64,000 nucleotides of DNA from Rhizobium grahamii CCGE 502. Its GTDB lineage: Bacteria; Pseudomonadota; Alphaproteobacteria; Rhizobiales; Rhizobiaceae. Below, piece after piece: positions 51,894 to 60,785 of the stretch. Every line of letters begins with the position of its first letter. Position 1 is the first letter of the stretch. The notes under the pieces were generated by a model, which did no database searches, had not been told where the DNA came from, and worked only from the letters and a program-made list of their open reading frames with translations. Location: contig NZ_AEYE02000002.1 of NCBI RefSeq assembly GCF_000298315.2, positions 41,762-105,761 on the forward strand, in the 5' to 3' direction. The position numbers were made by a program, and so were the translations under genes.

Positions 51894-52997
51894 TCACGCG
51901 GCCTTGAACTGTTGGTAGACGCGAACCATCGCGGGGCGGAACATGTATTCGAGCGCGCCGGCAAAGAGGATCACGAGACCCTGAATGACAAGGATCATTT
52001 CGCGGGTGATGTTGGGCATCTCGAAGGAGATCCAGTCACCACCCTGGTAGAGGATGCCGAACAGGATCGCGGAGAAGATGATCCCGACCGGATGATTTCT
52101 CCCCATCAGCGACACGGCAATGCCGACGAAGCCGGCACCGCCGACGAACTCCACCTGCAGACGGGCGGACGATCCCATGACCGGGTTCAGCGCCATCATG
52201 CCGGCAAGCGCACCGGACAGCAGCATCGCAATCATGACGATACGGGCGTATGGAATGCCGGCGTAGGCCGCGGCGCTCTGGCTGACGCCGAGCGTGCGCA
52301 TCTCAAAGCCGAGCTTGGTGCGCCAGATCAGCAGCCAGACGAAATAGGCGGCAACGAGAGCGATGAGGAACGAGACGTTGAACGGCGCGGCGCCAAGCTT
52401 GGCGCCGAACAGGTTCATCAGCCAGCCAAGCTTCGGCAACTGGCCGCCTTCAAGGAAGGTGCGGGTTTCCGGCGCCATTTTGCCAGGCACGATCAGCACA
52501 TGCACCAGCAGGTAGACCATCAGCGCCGCGCCGATATAGTTGAACATGATGGTGGTGATGACGATGTGGCTGCCGCGCTTTGCTTGCAGGAAAGCGGGAA
52601 TGAAGGCCCAGGCAGCGCCAAACAGGCCAGCCCCGACGACCGCCACCGGCATGGTCACATACCATGGGACATAGTGGTCTAGCGCCAGCGCTACCAGCGC
52701 GCAGCCGAGACCGCCGAGATAGGCCTGACCTTCCGAGCCGATATTGAACAGGCCGGCATGAATGGCGACGGCAACGGAGAGGCCGGTGAAGATGAAGCTC
52801 GTCGCGTAATAAAGCGTAAAACCGATACCTTCGCCGCTGCCGAGCGCGCCTTCGATCAGCAGCGACAGAGCCGCAAGTGGGCTCTCTCCGATCAGCCAGA
52901 CGACAAAGCCGGAGATCAGGAAGGCAACGAGCAGGTTCAACAGCGGGATGAGGCCGTAGTTGATCCAATTTGGAAGTGGAACGGAAGCAGTGCTCAT
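51894..52997 (-). CDS. Nucleoside ABC transporter permease (first, NupP/YufP-like)
   Basis: 367 residues from ATG at 52997, five bases after GAGG; an upstream ATG at 53015 overlaps the ATPase gene by 11 bases. Around ten hydrophobic segments. The marker AIHAGLFNIGSEGQAYLGGLG lies at about residues 87-107, followed by PWYVTMPVAVVGAGLFGAAWA and the loop LGVSQSAAAYAGIP. It is paired with the permease that follows after 12 bases. Confidence 0.93.
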   Translation of the reverse strand: MSTASVPLPNWINYGLIPLLNLLVAFLISGFVVWLIGESPLAALSLLIEGALGSGEGIGFTLYYATSFIFTGLSVAVAIHAGLFNIGSEGQAYLGGLGCALVALALDHYVPWYVTMPVAVVGAGLFGAAWAFIPAFLQAKRGSHIVITTIMFNYIGAALMVYLLVHVLIVPGKMAPETRTFLEGGQLPKLGWLMNLFGAKLGAAPFNVSFLIALVAAYFVWLLIWRTKLGFEMRTLGVSQSAAAYAGIPYARIVMIAMLLSGALAGMMALNPVMGSSARLQVEFVGGAGFVGIAVSLMGRNHPVGIIFSAILFGILYQGGDWISFEMPNITREMILVIQGLVILFAGALEYMFRPAMVRVYQQFKAA

Positions 52998-53004
52998 CAA
53001 GGCC

Positions 53005-54516
53005 TCACGCGGCAATGCCGGCCATCATCAGGCCGAGGGTCTGTTCACCGGCATCGGGCGTCTTCTCACCGACCACGTGGCCGGCGAACATGACAAGGAT
53101 ACGGTCTGAAAGGGCGCGGATTTCGTCGAGTTCGACGGAGACGAGCAGGATCGCCTTGCCCGCGTCGCGCATCTCGATGATCCGGCGGTGAATGAACTCG
53201 ATGGCGCCGATATCGACGCCGCGGGTCGGCTGACCGATGATCAGTGCCGTCGGATCGCGCTCGATTTCGCGCGCCACGACGATTTTCTGCTGGTTGCCGC
53301 CGGAGAAGTTAGCGGTCTTCAGCCGCGGGTTCGGCGGACGAATGTCGTATTTCTCGATCTTCTCCATGGCGTCCTTGCGGATCGCGTCGAGGTCGAGCAG
53401 TGGGCCGTTGTTGTAGGCGGGATTGCGGTGGTAGCCGAGGACGGAATTTTCGTATTCCTCGAACTTCAGTACCAGCCCCATGTGATGCCGGTCTTCCGGA
53501 ATGTGGGCGAGACCGAGTTCTCGCAGCCGCGCCGGATCGGCCTTGTCGATCGGCTGGCCGTCGAGGAAAATCTCGCCGGAATGCGGCTTTCGGATGCCGG
53601 CAATTGCTTCTAGCAGTTCGGATTGCCCATTGCCGGCAACGCCGGCAATGCCGACGATCTCGCCAGCGCGGACATCGAAGGACACGTTGTCGACCATGGT
53701 GACGCCGCGATTGTCCCTAACGGTCAGGTTACGAGCCGACAGGATCACCTTGCCGGGATTGGCTTCGCCCTTCTGCACGCGCAGCAGGACGCGGCGACCC
53801 ACCATCAGTTCGGCCAGCTCCTCGACCGTCGTCTCGGATGTTTTGCGGGTCGCAACCATCTCGCCACGGCGCATGACTGAAACGGTGTCGGTGATCGCCA
53901 TGATCTCGCGCAGCTTGTGAGTGATCAGAATGACGGTCTTGCCCTGGTCGCGCAGGACGCGAAGGATCTTGAAAAGGTGGTCCGCTTCGGCAGGCGTCAG
54001 CACGCCGGTCGGCTCGTCGAGGATCAGGATCTCGGCGCCGCGGTACATGGCTTTGAGGATCTCGACGCGCTGCTGCAGCCCGACCGGAAGCTCTTCGATA
54101 AGCGCATCGGGATTCACTTCGAGGCCGTAGTCCTTCTCAAGGCGGCGCAGCTCGGCGCGCGCGGAAGAAACGCCTTTAGCGAGCAGGGCGCCGCCCTCGG
54201 CGCCGAGCATGATGTTCTCGAGCACCGTGAAATTGTCGACCAGCATGAAGTGCTGGTGCACCATCCCGATGCCGGTCGCGATCGCGGCCTGGCTGTCCTT
54301 GATGGTGACGGGATTGCCGTTGACGCGGATTTCACCGCTGTCGGCATGGTAGAAGCCATAGATGATCGACATCAGGGTCGATTTGCCGGCACCGTTTTCG
54401 CCGATGATGCCGTGAATCGTGCCCTTGGCAACGGCAAGATTGATGTCCTTGTTGGCGTGAACGGCACCGAATTTCTTGTCGATGCCCACAAGTTCGATAG
54501 CGGGCGTGTCTGTCAC
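53005..54516 (-). CDS. Nucleoside ABC transporter ATP-binding protein, double ABC domain
   Basis: 503 residues from a GTG at 54516, which has GGAG six bases upstream. An ATG at 54564 in the same frame lies inside the terminator stem 54538-54570 and is rejected. Domain 1: Walker A GENGAGKS with K45, signature LPVGLQQRVEIL, Walker B ILILDEPTG. Domain 2: a degenerate Walker A, GVAGNGQSELL, with Gln in place of Lys, signature FSGGNQQKIVVAREI and Walker B ALIIGQPTRGVD. The weak second site is usual in the ribose/nucleoside class. It powers the two permeases that follow. Confidence 0.95.
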   Translation of the reverse strand: MTDTPAIELVGIDKKFGAVHANKDINLAVAKGTIHGIIGENGAGKSTLMSIIYGFYHADSGEIRVNGNPVTIKDSQAAIATGIGMVHQHFMLVDNFTVLENIMLGAEGGALLAKGVSSARAELRRLEKDYGLEVNPDALIEELPVGLQQRVEILKAMYRGAEILILDEPTGVLTPAEADHLFKILRVLRDQGKTVILITHKLREIMAITDTVSVMRRGEMVATRKTSETTVEELAELMVGRRVLLRVQKGEANPGKVILSARNLTVRDNRGVTMVDNVSFDVRAGEIVGIAGVAGNGQSELLEAIAGIRKPHSGEIFLDGQPIDKADPARLRELGLAHIPEDRHHMGLVLKFEEYENSVLGYHRNPAYNNGPLLDLDAIRKDAMEKIEKYDIRPPNPRLKTANFSGGNQQKIVVAREIERDPTALIIGQPTRGVDIGAIEFIHRRIIEMRDAGKAILLVSVELDEIRALSDRILVMFAGHVVGEKTPDAGEQTLGLMMAGIAA

Positions 54517-54537
54517 AGCAGGCTCCAAATACGAAAA

Positions 54538-54570
54538 GGGCGTATGGCGAAACAAGTTCGCCATACGCCC
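54538..54570 (-). terminator. Strong stem-loop between the BMP binding-protein gene and its ATPase gene
   Basis: A perfect 14-bp stem, GGGCGTATGGCGAA with TTCGCCATACGCCC (54538-54551 and 54557-54570), a 5-base loop, and on the minus strand TTTTCGTATTT behind it. It lies 15 bases after the binding-protein stop. Partial termination here would give excess binding protein. Its position also rules out the longer ATPase start. Confidence 0.85.
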
Positions 54571-54584
54571 GTCTCAGTCACGGA

Positions 54585-55577
54585 TCACTTCGGGCAAGCA
54601 TTGTCCGAGGTATAGTCGTGAACCTTGATGGTCCCCGCGATGATGCCTTCCTTGGCCTTGTCGAGCGCAGCCTGCATGTCAGGCGTGATCAGCGCCTTGT
54701 TGTTGTCGTCCATGGCGGCTGCAACGCCGTCTTCCTTGACGCCGAGCGCGAGCACGCCGGCCGTGAACTTGTCAGCCTTGACGTCGCTGAAGCCGTTGTA
54801 GACGGCAAGGTCGACGCGCTTGACCATCGAGGTCAGGACGGAGCCGGGGTGCAGGTGGTTCTGGTTGCTGTCGACGCCGATCGAAAGCTTCTTGTTGTCG
54901 GCTGCTGTCTGCAGGACGCCGAGGCCGGTCGCACCGGCTGCCGCGTAGATGACATCAGCGCCCTGGTCGATCTGGTTCTTGGTGAGTTCGCCACCACGGA
55001 CCGGGTCATTCCAGGCAGCGCCGGTCGTACCGGTCATGTTCTGGAACACTTCGACATCGGCCTTGACCGAGCGGGCGCCCTGCTCATAACCGCATTCGAA
55101 CTTGCGGATCAGCGGAATGTCCATGCCGCCGACGAAGCCAACCTTGCCGGTCTTCGAAGCGAGGCCGGCCAGCGTGCCGACGAGGAAGGAGCCTTCTTCT
55201 TCCTTGTAGACGACAGAACGGACGTTCGGCTTGTCGACGACGGCGTCAACGATGACGAACTTCGTGTCGGGGAATTCGGCTGCGACCTTCTCGATGGCCG
55301 AAGTCCAGGCGAAGGACACGGCGATAACCGGGTTGAAGCCGCGGCTCGCGAAGTTACGGATGGCCTGCTCGCCCTGGGTGTCGCCGGTCGGCTCGAAGTC
55401 GCGATAAGCGATCCCGGTTTCCTTCTTGAACTTTTCAGCGCCGTTGTAGGCTGCTTCGTTAAAGGACTTATCGAACTTCCCGCCGGTGCCGTACACGAGC
55501 GCCGGCTTGACGTCGGCGGCGAGCGCCGTCGTGGACATGGCAGCCACGGCCAGGAGAGTCAGAAGGGATTTTTTCAT
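54585..55577 (-). CDS. BMP family nucleoside-binding protein of the ABC importer
   Basis: 330 residues from ATG at 55577; the upstream part of the frame (to 55688) is not protein-like. A signal peptide (MKKSLLTLLAVAAMSTTALA) precedes the BMP domain, with VYGTGGKFDKSFNEAAYNGAE near the N terminus, FVGGMDIPLIRKFECGYEQG in the middle and DVIYAAAGATGLGVLQTA, SIGVDSNQNH later. There is no lipobox Cys, so it is a soluble periplasmic form, as expected in a Gram-negative cell. It heads the operon with ATPase, permeases, cdd, punA, deoC and deoA, which supports nucleosides as ligands. Confidence 0.94.
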   Translation of the reverse strand: MKKSLLTLLAVAAMSTTALAADVKPALVYGTGGKFDKSFNEAAYNGAEKFKKETGIAYRDFEPTGDTQGEQAIRNFASRGFNPVIAVSFAWTSAIEKVAAEFPDTKFVIVDAVVDKPNVRSVVYKEEEGSFLVGTLAGLASKTGKVGFVGGMDIPLIRKFECGYEQGARSVKADVEVFQNMTGTTGAAWNDPVRGGELTKNQIDQGADVIYAAAGATGLGVLQTAADNKKLSIGVDSNQNHLHPGSVLTSMVKRVDLAVYNGFSDVKADKFTAGVLALGVKEDGVAAAMDDNNKALITPDMQAALDKAKEGIIAGTIKVHDYTSDNACPK

Positions 55578-55836
55578 GAGTTGCAGCCCTATTGTTTCTA
55601 ATTGTTTGGGTCCTCCCGCAAGCCGTTTAGGCATGTCTGCGGAACCACCGACCTCCCCCCGGAGGCCTGGCTGCGCGCATCCTTGCATGGCTCAAAAAAA
55701 AATTCACGAGAAATTTTTCGACTGGTAAAGATTTGCCGCAATTGCCAAAAATCAGCTCAGGCGGGCTGAATTTTGTACAAAATCATCGTCGGGTTGCGAT
55801 TTTTCTCGGCATTTTTGGCTTCGCCAAGACCGCTTG

Positions 55837-56157
55837 TCATGCCGCAAAGCGGCCAGCCACCGGGGGCTTCTTGTAGCCCACCATCCACAACATCAGGGAC
55901 AGCACCAGGAACACGGCAAAGGCCGGCTGGAGCATCAGCCATTGGAAGGCAAGCGTGTAGAAGCGCGGATGGATGTAATAGGCGACGGTGGATTGCAGGG
56001 TTTCCAGCGACGAGGGGCTGAGGTCCTGCCATGCGTCACCCATGGGAGTGATGACTACCGACGAGGCGGCAACGGACTGAATGGAATCAATCGTACCGGC
56101 GATGACGGCGACGGCCAGCGCAACGAGACTTGCCAAACGCAAAAGGAAACGCATCAA
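55837..56157 (-). CDS. Hypothetical membrane protein with two helices
   Basis: 106 residues. The first hydrophobic helix is at residues 3-22 (RFLLRLASLVALAVAVIAGT), then a periplasmic loop of about 45 residues (DSIQSVAASSVVITPMGDAW), and a second helix near the C terminus (AFAVFLVLSLMLWMVGYKK). The second ATG (56154) is an equal start candidate. I do not recognise a named family; similar short proteins occur widely in rhizobia as far as I recall. It stands alone between the nucleoside operon and tRNA-Ser. Confidence 0.7.
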   Translation of the reverse strand: MMRFLLRLASLVALAVAVIAGTIDSIQSVAASSVVITPMGDAWQDLSPSSLETLQSTVAYYIHPRFYTLAFQWLMLQPAFAVFLVLSLMLWMVGYKKPPVAGRFAA

Positions 56158-56383
56158 ACTCTCCGGCGATCAAACATGCCAGGTATTTTCCCGGCCAGCC
56201 GCGTCATTCGTCAACCTCTACAAAAGATAGTTATGGAGGGGTGGAGCTGCAATGGAGGGCCTGAGCGCACTTTTACCGCAAGAAGTCAAAAAACTGTTAG
56301 ATTTGGGTTGATCGACAAAAATTCATCGGTATATATCGCGGCCGTTCCGACGATTTGCATCCGCCGCGATGCAGACCGCCAAA

Positions 56384-56473
56384 GGACAGGTGGCCGAGTG
56401 GTTGAAGGCGCACGCCTGGAACGCGTGTGTACGTGAAAGCGTACCGAGGGTTCGAATCCCTCTCTGTCCGCCA
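56384..56473 (+). tRNA. tRNA-Ser(GGA)
   Basis: 90 bases including CCA. The acceptor GGACAGG pairs with CTGTCC before GCCA. The anticodon arm CACGC-CTGGAAC-GCGTG carries GGA, reading UCC and UCU. A long variable arm (GTACGTGAAAGCGTAC) and T-arm GAGGGTTCGAATCCCTC confirm a class II serine tRNA. Confidence 0.97.
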
Positions 56474-56660
56474 TTTGGCTTTCCGAGGATTGCGTCATTT
56501 CAGCTGTTTAGCGGCAAGCTTGCGCCTAGCGCCCGTGTTTCAGCCCGCATTTCTGGTCGATTGTCTGAGCCAGCCTTTCGCGAGTACTGACGCTGTACCT
56601 CGCAAAGCAACGATGTAGGGTGAAGTGACGGCCGCCTTCAGATGAGCCGCGAGAAGGAAA

Positions 56661-56688
56661 AAGGTCGGAACGATATCGTACCGACCTT
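56661..56688. other. 28-base near-perfect palindrome
   Basis: The arms AAGGTCGG and CCGACCTT flank ACGATATCGT, itself palindromic, with one mismatched pair, so 26 of 28 positions are symmetrical. On the minus strand it is followed by TTTTTCC, so it could also act as a terminator in that direction. No gene ends close to it. Confidence 0.45.
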
Positions 56689-56913
56689 CCTCAATCCGCC
56701 TCGACGATGGCTGCCAGTACCTCCGTGGTCAGCCTATCGAAGGCGAATTCCGTAAGTCGAATGTAGCGCTTTGGGAAAGGAACTCAAGCACCCCTTATGG
56801 ACGATGCGGCTGTGACGTATACCAACCGTGACCGGCGATTGTTGGTACGAACCGGATCATTCGCTGCGGAGGCGGCGTTGGCGGCTGTTGTCCCCAGCCA
56901 TTCGCCTGAAACC

Positions 56914-56944
56914 AAGAGGCCCTGCTCCAACAGCAAGGCCTCTT
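56914..56944 (-). terminator. Probable terminator of msrA
   Basis: AAGAGGCC (56914-56921) pairs with GGCCTCTT (56937-56944), and TGCT/AGCA inside extend the stem past one mismatch, loop CCAAC. On the minus strand TTGGTTTC follows. It lies about 44 bases after the msrA stop. Confidence 0.55.
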
Positions 56945-56987
56945 CTCAGTACGCGTTCGAACGCCACGCGGGCAAGCTAGCGCGCTG

Positions 56988-57509
56988 TTATCCGGCGGCG
57001 GCCGTGCTGCGGGGCCGTTTCGGCAGTTTCCAACCAGGCCGCACGAAGTGGCAGGTGTAGCCATTAGGAATGCGTTCCAGATAATCCTGATGCTCAGGCT
57101 CCGCTTCCCAGAAGTCGCCGACCGGAACAACTTCGGTGACAACCTTTCCGGGCCACAGGCCGGAGGCATCGACGTCGGCAATGGTGTCCTCGGCGGTCGC
57201 TTGCTGAGCGTCGTCGGCGTAGAAGATCGCCGATCGGTAGCTGGCGCCGATATCGTTACCTTGCCGGTTCATTGTCGTCGGATCATGGATCTGGAAGAAG
57301 AACTCGAGGATGTCCCGGTAGCTGGTCTTTGCCGGATCGAACAGGATCTCGATCGCCTCGGCGTGGTTGCCATGATTCCGGTAGGTCGCATTGGCGACCT
57401 CGCCACCGGTATAGCCCACGCGAGTGGATACCACGCCAGGGAGCCGCCTGATGAGGTCCTGCATGCCCCAGAAGCAACCGCCCGCCAGTACCGCACGCTC
57501 TACAGTCAT
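56988..57509 (-). CDS. msrA: Peptide methionine-S-sulfoxide reductase
   Basis: 173 residues. The active-site motif GGCFWGMQD has the catalytic Cys at residue 12; [22 protein letters not shown] and [21 protein letters not shown] are the MsrA core. The recycling Cys near the C terminus may be the one in YTCHF. It repairs methionine-S-sulfoxide in proteins. It is a single gene. Confidence 0.95.
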   Translation of the reverse strand: MTVERAVLAGGCFWGMQDLIRRLPGVVSTRVGYTGGEVANATYRNHGNHAEAIEILFDPAKTSYRDILEFFFQIHDPTTMNRQGNDIGASYRSAIFYADDAQQATAEDTIADVDASGLWPGKVVTEVVPVGDFWEAEPEHQDYLERIPNGYTCHFVRPGWKLPKRPRSTAAAG

Positions 57510-57640
57510 TGGAAACGTCCTTTCCAGTCAAACGATGGGCACAGACATCTGCGACCATTTCTTGCGCCATAGATGGGGATTGACGCCCCATTTTGCCAGA
57601 CCGCGTTTTGCTGTCTGCTTTTCAGGGCTAGCGGCTCAAG

Positions 57641-57898
57641 CTACCGCTTCATGTAGGAGCAGACATAGGGAGCCTTGGCGGCGGCATAACTTCGCTCGAC
57701 GACATCCTGCCCCGCGGAGATTTGAAGAGTGAGCCTATCGGCTGATGGCGGGTTCTCGAACGGCCAGGAAATGTGCGCAGCAGATTGGGTCCTGCGGTTC
57801 AACCAATGCAACACCGGGTAGCAAGTCGGATCGGATGTCGAACCGTCCTCCGCTGTAAAATATGTCCCAGGGATCCGCGCGGAAGACTCGGGCTTAGC
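57641..57898 (-). pseudogene. Protein-like open frame without a start codon, possible gene remnant
   Basis: On the minus strand, 85 sense codons followed by TAG at 57643-57641 read convincingly as protein: IPGTYFTAEDGSTSDPTCYP, then LHWLNRR, and the end QISAGQDVVERSYAAAKAPY, VCSYMKR. Codon use matches the genome. No ATG is available before the last codons; the only in-frame starts are a GTG at 57814 and TTGs near it, without ribosome site. It begins at the stop of pncB, on the same strand. It may be a truncated secreted protein or a short gene using GTG at 57814 (57 residues). Confidence 0.3.
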
Positions 57899-57900
57899 GC

Positions 57901-59205
57901 CTACACAAGTACCGCCTGATCGACGCGATCCTCCGTACCGAAGAACTTCAGATAGCGTTGAACCTCCGCCGGGTCACCGGTTGCCTTCTGCGGATTGTCC
58001 GATAGTTTCACTGCCGGGCGGCCGTTGGCGTCAATGACCTTGCAGACGATTGAGATGGGATTGAGACCGGAGATCTCGGTCGGCGCGCAGCCGGCGAAGT
58101 CGTTGGTGAGGTTGGTGCCCCAGCCGAAACTCATCCGCACCTTGCCTTCGAAGTGCTTGTAGGTGTGGATGATCGCGTCGACATCGAGGCCGTCCGAGAA
58201 AATAAGCAGCTTCTGGCGCGGATCACGGCCCATCTTTTTCCACCATTCGATGATCTTCTCACCGCCTTCGACGGGCGGTGCGCTGTCAGGTCGGAAGCCC
58301 GTCCAATCGGCGACCCATTCGGGCGCGTCGCGCAGGAACGCTGCCGTTCCGAACGCATCCGGCAACACGATCAGCAGGTTGCCGCCATAGAGCTTGTTCC
58401 AGTCCCTCAGCACCTTGTAGGGCGCGTTGTGCAATTCCTTGTCGGTCTGGGCAAGGGCCGCGGCCACCATCGGCAGCTCGTGGGCGTTCGTGCCGACGGC
58501 TTCGAGATCTGAATCCATGGCGAGCAGCACGTTGCTGGTACCGGTGAAGGCAGGCCCGATGCCTTCCTTCAAGGCTTCGACGCACCAGCGCTGCCAAAGG
58601 AAGCTGTGGCGGCGGCGCGTGCCGAAGTCGGAGATCCGCAGGCCAGGCAATTCGCGCAGCCGCTCCACCTTTTCCCACATACGCGCTTTCGCGCGGGCAT
58701 AAAGCACATCGAGCGTAAACGGTCCAAGCGCCTTCATGGCGGAGCGCGACCGCAGCTCGTTGATGATGGCGAGCGCCGGGATTTCCCACATGGTCGTGTC
58801 CTTCCACGATCCATGGAAGTCGAGCACGTACTGCCCGTCGCGTTTCGACAGTTCGTATTCCGGCAGCTGGAAATGCGAGAGCCAGGCAAGAAATTCAGGC
58901 TCGAAAATCTGCGCGCGGCCGTAGAAGCTGTTACCAGCGAGCCAGATCGTTTCCTTCTTGGAGAGACGCAGGGTGCGGGCATGATCGAGCTGCTCGCGCA
59001 GTTCGCCCTCGTCGATCTCTTCGGCCAAAAGCACGCGCTTGGTGCGGTTTATGAGCGTGAAGGTGGCGTTGACCTCAGGGTAGAGCTTCCAAATCATCTG
59101 CAGCATCAGCAGCTTATAGAAGTCCGTGTCGATCAGGCTGCGAACAATCGGATCGAGCTTCCAGGCGTGATTGTAGACGCGCCGTGCGATATCAGTCTTG
59201 GCCAT
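57901..59205 (-). CDS. pncB: Nicotinate phosphoribosyltransferase
   Basis: 434 residues, the normal length for PncB. Conserved parts: [20 protein letters not shown] near the N terminus, [23 protein letters not shown] with the substrate site ([12 protein letters not shown] before it carries the autophosphorylated His region), [20 protein letters not shown] and [11 protein letters not shown] near the PRPP site. It converts nicotinate and PRPP to nicotinate mononucleotide, using ATP, in NAD salvage. It stands alone, 171 bases from the next gene. Confidence 0.96.
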   Translation of the reverse strand: MAKTDIARRVYNHAWKLDPIVRSLIDTDFYKLLMLQMIWKLYPEVNATFTLINRTKRVLLAEEIDEGELREQLDHARTLRLSKKETIWLAGNSFYGRAQIFEPEFLAWLSHFQLPEYELSKRDGQYVLDFHGSWKDTTMWEIPALAIINELRSRSAMKALGPFTLDVLYARAKARMWEKVERLRELPGLRISDFGTRRRHSFLWQRWCVEALKEGIGPAFTGTSNVLLAMDSDLEAVGTNAHELPMVAAALAQTDKELHNAPYKVLRDWNKLYGGNLLIVLPDAFGTAAFLRDAPEWVADWTGFRPDSAPPVEGGEKIIEWWKKMGRDPRQKLLIFSDGLDVDAIIHTYKHFEGKVRMSFGWGTNLTNDFAGCAPTEISGLNPISIVCKVIDANGRPAVKLSDNPQKATGDPAEVQRYLKFFGTEDRVDQAVLV

Positions 59206-59376
59206 GTACTCCGCCCATTCCCAGCCGGGGAAGGTGCGCCGACCGGCGCACGAAAACCGGTTCGTGTGCTTTTCTTATCGAAAAATCAGCCGGTAAAGTC
59301 CAGCGCAAACAGAAAGGCTTCCCGCCGGCGGTCCGACAGGAAGCTTGGTAGTGTGACCGCCTTGACCCGCCCGTTC

Positions 59377-59727
59377 CTATTGTGCAGGAGGCTTGGGCGT
59401 TGCCGGCGCCGTGTTCGACGCCGGCGGCTGAGTCGGTGTCTCGGTCGGCACCGCATTGCCGCTCTGCAGCGAAGGCGATGGTGTCGGTGCTGACTGCTGC
59501 GACTGGATCTGCTGTCCCGGCTGCTGGGGCGCGACGTCCGCTGACTCTTTCTTGCCCCAGATTTCGACGGGAATCCATACGATGAAGGCAAGCACCAGCG
59601 CGACGATCAAGACCATGAGAATCCGGGTTCCCGTCCGGCCCTGTTTTGCCTTCACAGGTGAAATCGTCTCCTCGACATGAAGCTTGCCGTCCGCTTCTTC
59701 CCAGCGCGTTTCGGTCTGCTGAGCCAT
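59377..59727 (-). CDS. Hypothetical membrane-anchored protein with Pro/Gln-rich tail
   Basis: 116 residues. A charged N-terminal part (about 33 residues: WEEADGKLHVEETISPVKAK) is followed by one helix (ILMVLIVALVLAFIVWIPVEI, about residues 36-56) and a low-complexity Pro/Gln/Ser/Thr tail (QQPGQQIQSQQSAPTPSPSL). It is likely an inner-membrane protein with the tail in the periplasm. No family is recognised. AGGAGGCAAGC lies before the ATG. Confidence 0.72.
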   Translation of the reverse strand: MAQQTETRWEEADGKLHVEETISPVKAKQGRTGTRILMVLIVALVLAFIVWIPVEIWGKKESADVAPQQPGQQIQSQQSAPTPSPSLQSGNAVPTETPTQPPASNTAPATPKPPAQ

Positions 59728-59817
59728 GCTTGCCTCCTTCCGATGTCGCGCAAGCCGTCATCGGCTCGCCACCTCACCTCGGAGAAAAACGAACGGAAAG
59801 CAGCATGGTTCCGGCGC

Positions 59818-60777
59818 TTAGTAGCCCCTCTGCCGATCGACGACGAATTGCAGCGGCTCGCCGTCCTCGTAGCGGGCGATCTGGCGCTCGACGTGGCGGA
59901 AGAGTGCTGTCTCATCGGAAACTGCCGCATCGTGCGGCGTGATGAACACGTTTTCCAGCCCCCAGAGCGGATCGTCGGAGGCAAGCGGCTCGACCGCGAA
60001 GACATCGATCGACGCGCCGCCGAGCACGCCGCCCTTAACCGCGGCGACGATGTCGGCCTGCACCTGGCTCTTTCCGCGGCCGGCATTGATGAACACCGGT
60101 TTGCCGAGCGCGCCGCCCTGCCTCAGCTTCGAAAACAGCGCCGCATTGTAGAAGCCTGTGGTCTCCGGTGTCAGCGGCAGCAGACCCACGAGGAAATCGG
60201 TCTTGGAGAGGAATTCATCCAGCTGGCTGGAATCGTAAGTCTCGACGCCGTCGATCTCCTTGCGGCTGCGCGACCAGCCGATGACGTTGAAGCCCATGAC
60301 CTTCAGCTTGTACGCCGCATCCTGCCCAAGCACGCCGAGGCCCATGATGCCGACGCTGATTTCGGCGGCCTCAGGCGGAACCAGCTTGCCCCAGATGCGC
60401 GCGCGTTGATCCTTATCGTGCTGATGCTGCTGGCGGAGATGCATGAGGCACTGCATCACCACCCATTCGCTCATTCGCGTCGTCAGGCTGCGGTCGGAAA
60501 AGCGAACGATGGGGACGTCAGGCAAGCCCGGCAGGTTCATGAAGCTGTCGACGCCGGCGCCACCGGAGAAGATGACCTTCAGATTGGGGGCGCGCGTGAA
60601 GAGGTCCGCGTCCGGCTTCCAGAGCAGCGCATAGTCGATACCGGTCAGATCGCGATGCTTGTTGACGGGATCTGCGAGATTGATGCTGCCGCGATCCGCA
60701 AAGGCCGTTTTCAGGATGCGGGCAACGGTTTCGGGGTCGAACTTCAGGTCGACGAGAATGGGTGGTTTTGCGGGCAT
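59818..60777 (-). CDS. ghrA: GhrA-like 2-hydroxyacid dehydrogenase (glyoxylate/hydroxypyruvate reductase type)
   Basis: 319 residues. NAD(P)-binding site VGIMGLGVLGQDAAYKLKVMG followed by GWSRSRKE, where Arg after WS suggests NADP preference. The catalytic Arg and Glu are in FINAGRGKSQVQADI and DVFAVEPLASDDPLW, and the His in FITPHDAAVSD. The length and motifs match GhrA (YcdW). It reduces glyoxylate or hydroxypyruvate. It begins 8 bases after the yejF stop, on the same strand, so it may be cotranscribed with the importer. Confidence 0.9.
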   Translation of the reverse strand: MPAKPPILVDLKFDPETVARILKTAFADRGSINLADPVNKHRDLTGIDYALLWKPDADLFTRAPNLKVIFSGGAGVDSFMNLPGLPDVPIVRFSDRSLTTRMSEWVVMQCLMHLRQQHQHDKDQRARIWGKLVPPEAAEISVGIMGLGVLGQDAAYKLKVMGFNVIGWSRSRKEIDGVETYDSSQLDEFLSKTDFLVGLLPLTPETTGFYNAALFSKLRQGGALGKPVFINAGRGKSQVQADIVAAVKGGVLGGASIDVFAVEPLASDDPLWGLENVFITPHDAAVSDETALFRHVERQIARYEDGEPLQFVVDRQRGY

Positions 60778-60785
60778 GATCGTCT

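Larger units (their letters stand above)
56474..56987. other. Region without a convincing gene, containing two palindromic structures
   Basis: 514 bases between tRNA-Ser and msrA. Several frames of 60-130 codons are open, but their composition fits chance openings in GC-rich DNA and none has a good ribosome site and family match. A near-perfect 28-base palindrome lies at 56661-56688 and a stem-loop at 56914-56944. A degraded gene cannot be excluded. Confidence 0.4.

Noticed and set aside
51642-52682. Plus-strand frame of 346 codons, very rich in His, Asp and Gln
   Set aside because: It is the complement of two membrane permease genes; hydrophobic codons read backwards give this polar composition.
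54618-55601. Plus-strand frame of 327 codons
   Set aside because: Antisense to the BMP binding-protein gene and without a family match.
56797-57060. 87-codon plus-strand frame before msrA
   Set aside because: No ribosome site or motif, and it overlaps the 3' end of msrA and the probable msrA terminator.
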